A DNA stretch of 20,890 bases from the IMG/VR virus record IMGVR_UViG_3300049224_000020, positions 1 through 20,890 of that record, one strand, 5' to 3'. The DNA is from a virus. The first letter of the stretch is position 1; each line of letters starts with the position of its first letter. Position numbers and translations under genes: made by a program. Shown here in pieces: positions 8,542-15,738 of this stretch. Under the pieces are notes generated by a model. The model made no database searches. It was not told the origin of the DNA and saw only the letters and a list, made by a program, of their open reading frames with translations.

Positions 8542-9600
8542 CTATATCAAGTTGTATTTACAGTTGACAAGACTCTCAGGTCTGAGAATCTTTCTTCCGT
8601 ACAGATGCATGCCACGAACAATATCTGCAAATGAATCAGGATCACGATAAGTTTCGGTCTTGTTTATTTGCTCGGCTGTTGCGACTGCTGAAGAATGTCC
8701 TGCAACAATCATTCCATAGTTACTAGCATTTGTGCCACCTGTGGTAGCAGGGCCAGTTCCTATTGAAGGTAGATTGTTTGACATGTAAACTTTAAAACCA
8801 TGTAGGTTGTTAAGTACTAGACCATTTTGTAGTCCTGAACCACCAAAGTCTGAGTTAAACAATCTTGAGTCCTCATCTTTTAATAATTCACAGAATACTG
8901 GATCTACAACTAACCATCTACCTTGTGTGTCCACATTTTGTTGGTCAAGTTTACGAGCCATTCTTGCTATAACAGTTAATGGATTAGCTGTTGCCGCAGC
9001 AGTTGGAGCAGCTTCAGATCCTCTTGGCTTTAAGCCAACAGAACTTCCACCAGAACCACCAGTGCCAAAATCTGTTGCATCTAGTTTCATTGATCCTAGA
9101 AGTTCATCAGATCCTGCACCTGCTACAGCTACTGTACCATTAGTTGTTGTGTTTGCAGTATTAGGATTACCATGCATAGCTCCTTGCTTGAAGCCTGTTA
9201 AGTAACCTAGTACGTCTTGGTCAAATTGATCACCTAGTCGATAGGCAGCACGATCACTGGCAAGTGAGCCAAAGTTGATGTGACTGTGAGCTTCTTCTAT
9301 GTCATCGACTTTAAATGCAAAATAGTTTGCTTTGTCGATGGTAAGAGAGAACTCTTCATCGTCTAGATCTTGAGGAGTGATTTGCGTACCACGTGCATAC
9401 TCCTTTACTGTGATTTCAGGCTCTTTGATGATTTTCACCGAATCGCCCATATTTGCGATCTCTCCAAAGTAGTCAGAGTTTGTAATCGCTTCAACAATAG
9501 ATGACTTACGAAACGCAAGTTGCACCTGTTTGCTGTAGATAATAGGACTAAAATTACCATTAGGTAAATTTCCGTGTCCTGCAGCTTTTTGAAACGCCAT
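8542..9600 (-). CDS. Major capsid protein
   Basis: This 352-residue protein has a strong AAGGAG nine bases before the ATG. Residues 25-110 read like the N-terminal part of an HK97-fold coat protein: QVQLAFRKSSIVEAITNSDY, then GDSVKIIKEPEITVKEYARG (E-loop region) and LTIDKANYFAFKVDDIEEAHS (spine helix region). A Gly/Ala/Thr-rich insertion around 140-200 probably is a surface domain, and the protein ends RKILRPESLVNCKYNLI. It follows the scaffold gene, as expected for a capsid, and is the only gene in the window with its own recognisable promoter and leader. Its length is close to T7- and P22-type coats, but I cannot assign it to either subfamily. There is no obvious delta-domain or protease cleavage site. 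Confidence 0.9.
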   Translation of the reverse strand: MAFQKAAGHGNLPNGNFSPIIYSKQVQLAFRKSSIVEAITNSDYFGEIANMGDSVKIIKEPEITVKEYARGTQITPQDLDDEEFSLTIDKANYFAFKVDDIEEAHSHINFGSLASDRAAYRLGDQFDQDVLGYLTGFKQGAMHGNPNTANTTTNGTVAVAGAGSDELLGSMKLDATDFGTGGSGGSSVGLKPRGSEAAPTAAATANPLTVIARMARKLDQQNVDTQGRWLVVDPVFCELLKDEDSRLFNSDFGGSGLQNGLVLNNLHGFKVYMSNNLPSIGTGPATTGGTNASNYGMIVAGHSSAVATAEQINKTETYRDPDSFADIVRGMHLYGRKILRPESLVNCKYNLI

Positions 9601-9773
9601 AATTAAATTCTCCTTAGTAGTTTCAAAACAGATACAAACTACAAACTATATAAAGAGGCCAACAGTTTAAGGTAGATATAAACGGCTTAAACTTATTTGG
9701 ATAGTCCATAAGTATTTTGTGTTTGTTGAATATAAAGTGTTAGTGTCGTTTCCGGGTAACACTTTACCTAGTA
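9601..9773 (-). promoter_or_regulatory. Long 5' leader of the major capsid mRNA
   Basis: Starting from the predicted transcription start near 9773, about 170 bases precede the capsid ATG. This is by far the largest untranslated stretch in the window. It holds a stem-loop near its 5' end (9733-9766) and the capsid ribosome binding site at 9610-9615. A 28-codon ATG frame at 9623-9709 lacks a ribosome binding site and is probably not translated. No riboswitch class is recognised. Confidence 0.5.
9733..9766. promoter_or_regulatory. 5' stem-loop in capsid leader
   Basis: The arms TAAAGTGTTA (9733-9742) and TAACACTTTA (9757-9766) form a perfect 10-base-pair inverted repeat with a 14-base loop. On the minus strand it would begin about seven bases after the predicted transcription start. 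A hairpin at a 5' end often blocks RNA decay, so a role in stabilising the abundant capsid mRNA is a plausible inference. No U-tract follows it, so it is unlikely to be a terminator for the scaffold gene. Confidence 0.6.
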
Positions 9774-9779
9774 CTTATA

Positions 9780-9807
9780 GTTATATCAATAACTATCTAA
9801 TTGTCAA
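9780..9807 (-). promoter_or_regulatory. Near-consensus sigma70 promoter upstream of the capsid gene
   Basis: On the minus strand TTGACA (9807-9802) is followed by 16 bases and TATAAC (9785-9780), preceded by TG to give an extended -10 (TGATATAAC). It begins four bases after the stop codon of the scaffold gene and points toward the major capsid gene. An eight-base inverted repeat (9777-9784 and 9789-9796) overlaps the -10 element. The host RNA polymerase would be expected to recognise it, giving extra capsid transcript over the rest of the late operon. Activity is not demonstrated. Confidence 0.75.
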
Positions 9808-9810
9808 GAA

Positions 9811-10680
9811 CTATCTTGCATTTCCTGACATATCATATATAAACTTTCCACTACGTATAGCTTCCATTATAATATCAGCATTCTTTTCGTATTCTTGTGC
9901 TGACATACTGTTTACATCTGATTCTCTAAACATCCCTTCAGATGCAGTGTTTGGACTAGCTTTAGTTGTTTTAGTCATTACACTTTTAGCAGCATCTTTG
10001 GATGTATTCTTTGTTTGCTTTGTAGCAATACCTGTATCAATTTTATACAAATCAATTGCTCTTGCAGCAGACTTAGCATCAGTTTCATTTTCATATAAAG
10101 CATCTTGAACCCATTTAGGTTGTTCATCTGCCCATTCGTGAAATGCATCTGTTTCCTTAATCTCATTAAAATCAGGATGTAGTGCTAGTAACTGTGCTTC
10201 AGCTTTCTCTCTATGTACATTAGACTGCATCTCATCAATCTCTCGTACACGTGACTCTAAGTGTTTAGCTTGTTCCTGTGCTTTTTTAATTGCAATTGTT
10301 TCTACTATTGCTGCCACATCAGGATACTTCTTTGCCCATGCTTCTATGTCTTCATCTGTCTTAGGAAGATTTATTTCTTTACGTGTGGCTTCGTCTAGTT
10401 GTTTTTTTAAATCATCAACCTGACTTCCAAATTCTTTTTCTTTATTCTGAAGATGCCTACGTAAATCGCCATAGCGTTTTTTAAATGTCTTTTCTTCTGC
10501 AGATAAATTTTTAGTATCTTCTTCAACCTCTGCTTCCTTGACTTCACCTTTCTGTTCATCTAAGAGTTGTTGTAATTCTTCTTCTTCTTTTTTCAACTTC
10601 TCTTCGTTGCTATACTTTCGATTGGTAAATGCCATTTTCTTTTCAGGTTGCATTTCACCTGCCACAGTTGCTTGTTCCAT
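9811..10680 (-). CDS. Capsid scaffolding protein
   Basis: This 289-residue protein starts at the ATG preceded by AAAGGAGAAATATCA, a near-perfect ribosome binding site; an upstream in-frame TTG at 10698 lacks one and is rejected. It is very rich in Glu, Lys and Gln and almost entirely predicted helix. Charged repeats run from about residue 25 to 125 (KLKKEEEELQQLLDEQK, FKKRYGDLRRHLQNKEKEF), with further helices (IDEMQSNVHREKAEAQLLAL) at about 165-190. This composition, with its place directly before the major capsid gene, is typical of phage scaffolds that guide procapsid assembly and then leave. The C-terminal 30 residues, which in other scaffolds bind the coat, read SAQEYEKNADIIMEAIRSGK here. 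Family membership is inferred from context and composition. Confidence 0.85.
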   Translation of the reverse strand: MEQATVAGEMQPEKKMAFTNRKYSNEEKLKKEEEELQQLLDEQKGEVKEAEVEEDTKNLSAEEKTFKKRYGDLRRHLQNKEKEFGSQVDDLKKQLDEATRKEINLPKTDEDIEAWAKKYPDVAAIVETIAIKKAQEQAKHLESRVREIDEMQSNVHREKAEAQLLALHPDFNEIKETDAFHEWADEQPKWVQDALYENETDAKSAARAIDLYKIDTGIATKQTKNTSKDAAKSVMTKTTKASPNTASEGMFRESDVNSMSAQEYEKNADIIMEAIRSGKFIYDMSGNAR

Positions 10681-10722
10681 TGATATTTCTCCTTTCAAGG
10701 GTCACTATATGTGAGTAGCTAA

Positions 10723-13488
10723 TTAGGATTTCTTTTGTACTAAAGTCTTCCTCTTGGGTGTTGGTTTCTTTTTAGGTTTAGTTACCATTGTTCCTGATGC
10801 AAATCCTCTATAATTACCTGTTTTTCTTCCTTCTTCAATGTTTCTAGAAGTTGCCTTTGCAACAGATTTATCTCTTTCTTTTCTTTCTCTTAATGCACTT
10901 TTATACCCTGTATCTCCTGCTTTTTTGCCCGATGAATCTGTTCTATTTTTTATAGCATTCTCTGAGGCAAAACCTTTATCTCCTTGATCTCTTCTATTTT
11001 CATTACTTTGAGAAGTTCTAGCATTTGCCATTGCTTGTCTTCCCATATTAGTACCGGGACTTGAATCATAACCATAGCGTGTTGCTAAATCATTTTTTCT
11101 TTTTTCTCTAGTAAGTGGGCCTGTGTACTTGTTTTTCATTCTATTTGCGGCACCTTGTTTTTCTGATGCAGTAGCTTGTCTGTCTCTATTAGGAACATTA
11201 GCAGAGTAAGAATTAGCTAAAGGATCAATATTACGTTTAGCTTTATCCAGACTTTGAATTGCTTGTTCATCTGTAGCTCCATCAGGACTAAATAAACCTG
11301 TAATCTTATCAAAGATACCGCCAAATAAACTACTTAAAAATCCACTGCCACCTTTCCATTCACCACTTTGTACTTGCCTTAAAACATCACTTGCTTTTTT
11401 AGTATCGGCTGTACCACCAAACAAGGCTTTCATTTCTTCTCCTGCTAACTCCATACGTGCAGACATAGGTAAACTAAAATAGTCATTAGCTGACAGTCCA
11501 AGTCTTTGTGCTGATGTTAATACTGCATTATATCCTTGCTCTGTCATGCTAATAGGATTACCATTCTTATCAGTAATCACATCTCCTTTAAACTTATCAG
11601 CAAGATATTCAGATGAATACATAGGATCAGGTTCAGCCTCACGCTCGTTATTAGATGTTTGTTCTGCAGGTGCAGGTTGAGTTGCTTCAATATCGTCAGG
11701 AGCTTTCTCAGGTTTTTTTGTTACAGGAGATCCATCTTCATTTAACATAAGCTTGTATCCAGATGGCACAGGTTCAAGTGGCTGTCCTCTATAGTCAGTC
11801 AGTATAGCTTTCATATCACCTGCATCATTTTTATAATATGCATATGTTTTAGCGTATTGTTTGTTTGCTTCTTTCTGTATATTAAAATACTTATCTGCTG
11901 CTTCAGGCCCTGCAGTTCCTTCTTGATATCCAAATACACCGCCTTGTGCTTTCTTTTCAACTTCTTCTTCTTCTTCCATATCACTCATAATAAGAATATC
12001 AGCAGCATCAAATGGAATATCATCAGGAAGGTCAGCATCTTCAGGATTACCTAACTGACCCATAGCTTCCATTTTCTTTAATCCCATCTTAGCATCTTGT
12101 CGCATTTCCATTAAATTATTTAAACCTATAAAGCGTGTTACATCTGCAGGAAAAATAAATTCACCTTCGCTAACCATAGCAGGCACATCATCTCGTACTT
12201 CTTTTGCCATTGATCCTGATGGTACATCATTTCCTGATACAGGATCTTTTTCCCCACCATCATCTTTCATACCACCTTCATCAAATAATTCCATTTGTTC
12301 TTCCATAACTGTACCACCTTCATTGAACGCCATTGGTTTACTGATTGTATTTCCCTGTCCTACAGGTTTATACTGTTTAAAAAAAGCATCTTCAAATTGT
12401 TTTTCTAGATTAGATTGTTGCATTGCTATGTCTTGACTTAAAGATGCATTGTTTTTTCCTACTTGTTGTTGTTCTGCCATTTGTAACGCATAAACAGTAT
12501 TCATTTGATTTTGAGCTTCTTTTGGATCAATTTGATTATTTTCAAGTTTAAATTGTAACTCAAGCAATTTAGGTTCATATTTTGCTTTTATACTTTCCAT
12601 TTTTTCTATCATAGGCATTGCTATGTTTCTGCCTTTTTGATCTAAGTTAAAATCCTTACTAAACTGTTGTACTAATTTAGCTCTATTGTTTTGATCTAAA
12701 TAATCTTGTAAGGTATTAGTTTTACCACTAAGAAACTCTTTAAGACTTGTATATTGTGGTTTCTGTTCTGCAGGTTGTGATGCTTTTCCTGTTGCTTCTA
12801 AGTTTGCTTGTGTCATTCCTCCTTGAAGTGGAGTACTGACTGTTGAAAAATCATAACTTTTAACAGGTTGACTACCATGAAGTCCTGAAGTATCATCATG
12901 TTTAACAAAATCTTCTGCAGGATCACCCATATCATTTTTAGTAAATACTTTATGCCCCCCATCTTGATGCGTTTGATCGTATGCACTCATAGGTTTTTCA
13001 TATATTACACTTTCTTGTCCTATATCGGCAGCTTTTTTTATCATAGGTGTTGTTATTTGTTGTGGTGGAATTGTGTTAGGATCAGTTAAAAAAGGATCAG
13101 CTATTGGGTTGGGATCAGATGGTGCTTGAGAAGTCTGTGGATAGACTATCTGACCATTTACTATTGTACCTTGATGTGCTTTTAATACTCCACCCTGTTT
13201 CAATTCCTTACTCCTTTTTTTTGTAGCTGCTATAGCTTCATTAAAATTGTCATGTTCACTAGTAGGAATCATACGATTATCTTCTACAGCTTCTTTTAAT
13301 TCATCTTCTGTATAATAATGACCATTATGTATACTAGGAATATTAATCCATTTACCATTTTTTAATTTAATAGTTCTAGAAAATTCTGAACGTCTTTCAC
13401 CTGTATCATCATCTATATATACAGGCCTACCTGATTTTGTTGTTTCTCCTGTGGGTTTGCCAACCTTCTTACGAGATTTCTTTAACAT
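10723..13488 (-). CDS. Large structural/internal virion-type protein with GG-motif repeats
   Basis: This 921-residue protein has an ATG that overlaps the end of the 74-residue gene by 20 bases. Residues 20-96 form a small domain (GRPVYIDDDTGE, KNGKWINIPSIHNG, EAIAATKKRSKEL) that recurs at the start of marine phage structural proteins. Residues 255-370 are Gln-rich helical. Residues 425-475 hold a conserved block, DDVPAMVSEGEFIFPADVTR followed by FIGLNNLMEMRQDAK. The C-terminal 140 residues are basic and disordered, ending KKKPTPKRKTLVQKKS. Short GG-centred segments recur: KQGGVLKAHQGT (98-108), FNEGGTV, FDEGGMK, AQGGVFGYQEGT (515-525). The position between portal and scaffold suggests an internal or ejected virion protein. 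No enzymatic motif is visible, and its function is unknown. Confidence 0.8.
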   Translation of the reverse strand: MLKKSRKKVGKPTGETTKSGRPVYIDDDTGERRSEFSRTIKLKNGKWINIPSIHNGHYYTEDELKEAVEDNRMIPTSEHDNFNEAIAATKKRSKELKQGGVLKAHQGTIVNGQIVYPQTSQAPSDPNPIADPFLTDPNTIPPQQITTPMIKKAADIGQESVIYEKPMSAYDQTHQDGGHKVFTKNDMGDPAEDFVKHDDTSGLHGSQPVKSYDFSTVSTPLQGGMTQANLEATGKASQPAEQKPQYTSLKEFLSGKTNTLQDYLDQNNRAKLVQQFSKDFNLDQKGRNIAMPMIEKMESIKAKYEPKLLELQFKLENNQIDPKEAQNQMNTVYALQMAEQQQVGKNNASLSQDIAMQQSNLEKQFEDAFFKQYKPVGQGNTISKPMAFNEGGTVMEEQMELFDEGGMKDDGGEKDPVSGNDVPSGSMAKEVRDDVPAMVSEGEFIFPADVTRFIGLNNLMEMRQDAKMGLKKMEAMGQLGNPEDADLPDDIPFDAADILIMSDMEEEEEVEKKAQGGVFGYQEGTAGPEAADKYFNIQKEANKQYAKTYAYYKNDAGDMKAILTDYRGQPLEPVPSGYKLMLNEDGSPVTKKPEKAPDDIEATQPAPAEQTSNNEREAEPDPMYSSEYLADKFKGDVITDKNGNPISMTEQGYNAVLTSAQRLGLSANDYFSLPMSARMELAGEEMKALFGGTADTKKASDVLRQVQSGEWKGGSGFLSSLFGGIFDKITGLFSPDGATDEQAIQSLDKAKRNIDPLANSYSANVPNRDRQATASEKQGAANRMKNKYTGPLTREKRKNDLATRYGYDSSPGTNMGRQAMANARTSQSNENRRDQGDKGFASENAIKNRTDSSGKKAGDTGYKSALRERKERDKSVAKATSRNIEEGRKTGNYRGFASGTMVTKPKKKPTPKRKTLVQKKS

Positions 13489-13693
13489 TTACTTCTTCCC
13501 TAAGTGAGTGTAGCTTTCTAAGTATAGCTAATGATCCTTGTGATCTTTTCCACAGATCTTGATTATCTGTCTGTTCCATTATTCTAGTATGATTTTGTAT
13601 ATGATATTCTAAATACTCAACAAACGCATCCCATAGCTTTGGATTATTGCATAGGGGTTTGAGGTGGTTGAGGAGTTCCTTGTGGTTGTGCAT
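13469..13693 (-). CDS. Small helical protein of unknown function between portal and virion protein
   Basis: The 74-residue form starts at the ATG at 13693, which overlaps the last 50 bases of the portal gene; AAGGATTTACAGGTA lies upstream. A TTG at 13729 would add 12 residues but has no better ribosome binding site. The product is helical and charged (HLKPLCNNPKLWDAFVEYL, then SQGSLAILRKLHSLREEVN). The pairing of NPKLWDAFVEYL with a downstream RxQGxxxxLRxL helix resembles short proteins often found right after phage portals, and it may be a portal- or head-assembly cofactor. No annotated family is claimed. Base composition and codon use match the neighbours. Confidence 0.7.
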   Translation of the reverse strand: MHNHKELLNHLKPLCNNPKLWDAFVEYLEYHIQNHTRIMEQTDNQDLWKRSQGSLAILRKLHSLREEVNVKEIS

Positions 13694-15737
13694 TACCTGT
13701 AAATCCTTGTTCTTGTGGGCCGGGAGCAACTCCTGTACCTATAGTACCCCCACCTGCTCCTGTTGGATCATTTGGGTTTGCTCCTGCAGGAGGCTGTCCT
13801 TGTGGTTGAGGTTGTTGCTGTTGAAAACTCTTCATTAGTTCAGCAGCTAACATTGCTTCTGCTTTATCATTTGTAACCTTCTCAGGATCAAGATCAAGTG
13901 ACTTAGCAATTTCACGTATGATATAATCCATCTTAGCAAAGGGTGCAAGTGCAGGATTAGAGGATACTTGCAAAAATTGCATAAGCCTTTGACTACGTAC
14001 TTCGTTAGCCATTAGGCTTTCTGTACCTCTTGCCTTTACTTCTAGATCTCCTTTTATCTCAGGATCAAAGTCAAACTGCATATTAAATCTAAACATACCT
14101 TCACCTAATGGTCTAAGTATATAGTCATCTATATTTTTAATAACAGTCTTAACCCCACCTGACGCAGCATTCATAAGCATAGAGATACCACTAGCTGTCC
14201 TACCTACACCTGATACACCTGTCTGTCCATGTGCAAAGGAAGGAAAGCCTGTAGACTCATCTGCTAAGACTCTAGCCTTATCAAAGAGTTGTAAGTTTTC
14301 GTTTGATACATTGGGAAATTTAGTTCCAAAGATAGCCTGACCGGGAGCGCCGCCCTGTCTACGAAAGACTTTACCGGGATATACACTAAGGTCTTGGCCG
14401 GGAACTAAGTTAGTTTCATCTACCTCAATAAGTAGATTGCCTGATAGTACAGCATTATCTACAGCCATACGCATAAAACCATTCATTAAAGTCTGTGTAT
14501 CATCCATGTTTTCAGCAATACCTATACCAAAAAAGCTATAAGGATTAAGCTCATAGGGTGCAGACATGTATGGTATCTTCATAGGTTTAAAAGGATTAAC
14601 AACAAGTCTTAGTAATCTATCATTACATATCCACGCATTAACCTGTACTTCATCGTAGGCTTTTAGTTCTTTAGGTATATCTAAACCATGTTCTTCTAAC
14701 ATTTCTACATCTAGCATACCCCAGTATTCAAATACTTCAAATCTATTAATCTCTTCAGAATTAGTGTAATCAGATAGATCATCTTCCCAAGATTGTTTTT
14801 GGTAGTTCTCTCCCATAGTAACACAATCATCAATAGCTTGAGATATAAAGTAGGGTCTTTTCTTTAGTCCACGCAGTTGAGATCTAGACATTTTATGTCG
14901 CTCAAATACGTATTGTGCTTCTTCCATATTGTTTGCGTCTGGATCTGGAAAGAAGTTCCATATAGATACATGGGATACTAAAGGTACAGTTTTAAATAAT
15001 GGCTCATACTCACCTTCATCAGACCAATTAGGATATTCTTTATCTAAAGCAAATGGGCCTTTAATAATACCTGTTCCAAATAATGCCATTTCAAATGCGG
15101 TATTTCGTAAATGTGTATTGGCATTTGATTCTTGTAACTGATCATGTATTTTCTTTTCCATCTTCTTAGCTGCAATCATTGCAGGATGAAAGGTTATAGC
15201 TGTGGGAGTTTTACCTGCCCCTTGCTCTAGCCCTTCTACATCTTTTAACTTTTCACTCAGGGGGCCTAAGTTATCCATTAGAGTTTGTTCTGTTGCACCT
15301 GCAGGTATATCTTTACCATCTCCTGCAAATCCATAAGGACTCTCGTTAGGATCACGTTTAACTTGTTCAGGCTTTTGAGGATCAAGACTAACACTTTCTA
15401 TAACTCCTTCAGGTAATTCTGTAGGCTCTATAGTAATAGGAAACTTATTCGCAGCAAATAAAACATCAGCTATCTGTCCATAGGCTGCTAGTGTCTTGGT
15501 CTTAGTAACTTTAATAAATATTCTTGACTTTTCAGCCTCAGTAAATTGTACATCGGAATCATACAAACCTCTATAATTTTTATAAGACTTTAACCATCGT
15601 ATCTCATCTTGTTCACGATTAGTTTCTGCCTTTTTATACTTATCCATTATATGATAGATTACTTTGATATTACTATCTTCAGACTCTTCTAGAGCCATTG
15701 ATGTATCATCAACTAAAACTTCGTCATTATCTTCCAT
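13644..15737 (-). CDS. Portal protein
   Basis: This 697-residue protein starts at the ATG at 15737, one base after the large terminase stop, with GGG upstream; a TTG at 15749 would add four residues without support. The N-terminus is acidic, then a helical segment (ETNREQDEIRWLKSYKNYRG, about 34-53) begins the portal body. Characteristic features are PYSFFGIGIAENMDDTQTLM followed by NGFMRMAVDNAV, the region where portals show 'GxGxxxxxxDxQxxxNxxxR', and a GKVFRRQGG segment. The last 60 residues are Gln/Pro/Gly-rich and disordered. Its length is similar to P22-type portals. Twelve copies would form the DNA channel at the capsid vertex and dock the terminase. The position after terL and before scaffold and capsid agrees. 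Confidence 0.9.
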   Translation of the reverse strand: MEDNDEVLVDDTSMALEESEDSNIKVIYHIMDKYKKAETNREQDEIRWLKSYKNYRGLYDSDVQFTEAEKSRIFIKVTKTKTLAAYGQIADVLFAANKFPITIEPTELPEGVIESVSLDPQKPEQVKRDPNESPYGFAGDGKDIPAGATEQTLMDNLGPLSEKLKDVEGLEQGAGKTPTAITFHPAMIAAKKMEKKIHDQLQESNANTHLRNTAFEMALFGTGIIKGPFALDKEYPNWSDEGEYEPLFKTVPLVSHVSIWNFFPDPDANNMEEAQYVFERHKMSRSQLRGLKKRPYFISQAIDDCVTMGENYQKQSWEDDLSDYTNSEEINRFEVFEYWGMLDVEMLEEHGLDIPKELKAYDEVQVNAWICNDRLLRLVVNPFKPMKIPYMSAPYELNPYSFFGIGIAENMDDTQTLMNGFMRMAVDNAVLSGNLLIEVDETNLVPGQDLSVYPGKVFRRQGGAPGQAIFGTKFPNVSNENLQLFDKARVLADESTGFPSFAHGQTGVSGVGRTASGISMLMNAASGGVKTVIKNIDDYILRPLGEGMFRFNMQFDFDPEIKGDLEVKARGTESLMANEVRSQRLMQFLQVSSNPALAPFAKMDYIIREIAKSLDLDPEKVTNDKAEAMLAAELMKSFQQQQPQPQGQPPAGANPNDPTGAGGGTIGTGVAPGPQEQGFTGNAQPQGTPQPPQTPMQ

Positions 15738-15738
15738 A

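Noticed and set aside
8807-9205. 132-residue plus-strand open frame
   Set aside because: It lies antisense inside the major capsid gene, has Ser/Pro/Val-rich composition typical of a reversed frame, and shows no ribosome binding site or neighbours on that strand.
9623-9709. 28-codon ATG frame inside the capsid leader
   Set aside because: There is no ribosome binding site before the ATG and the composition is unremarkable; a leader peptide cannot be excluded but is not supported.
9719-10108. 129-residue plus-strand open frame over the scaffold and promoter region
   Set aside because: It is antisense to the scaffold gene, hydrophobic only as a mirror of charged codons, and no plus-strand gene is otherwise credible in the window.
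10681-10698. Longer TTG start for the scaffold protein
   Set aside because: The near-perfect AAAGGAG lies between this TTG and the ATG at 10680, so the ATG is clearly the start.
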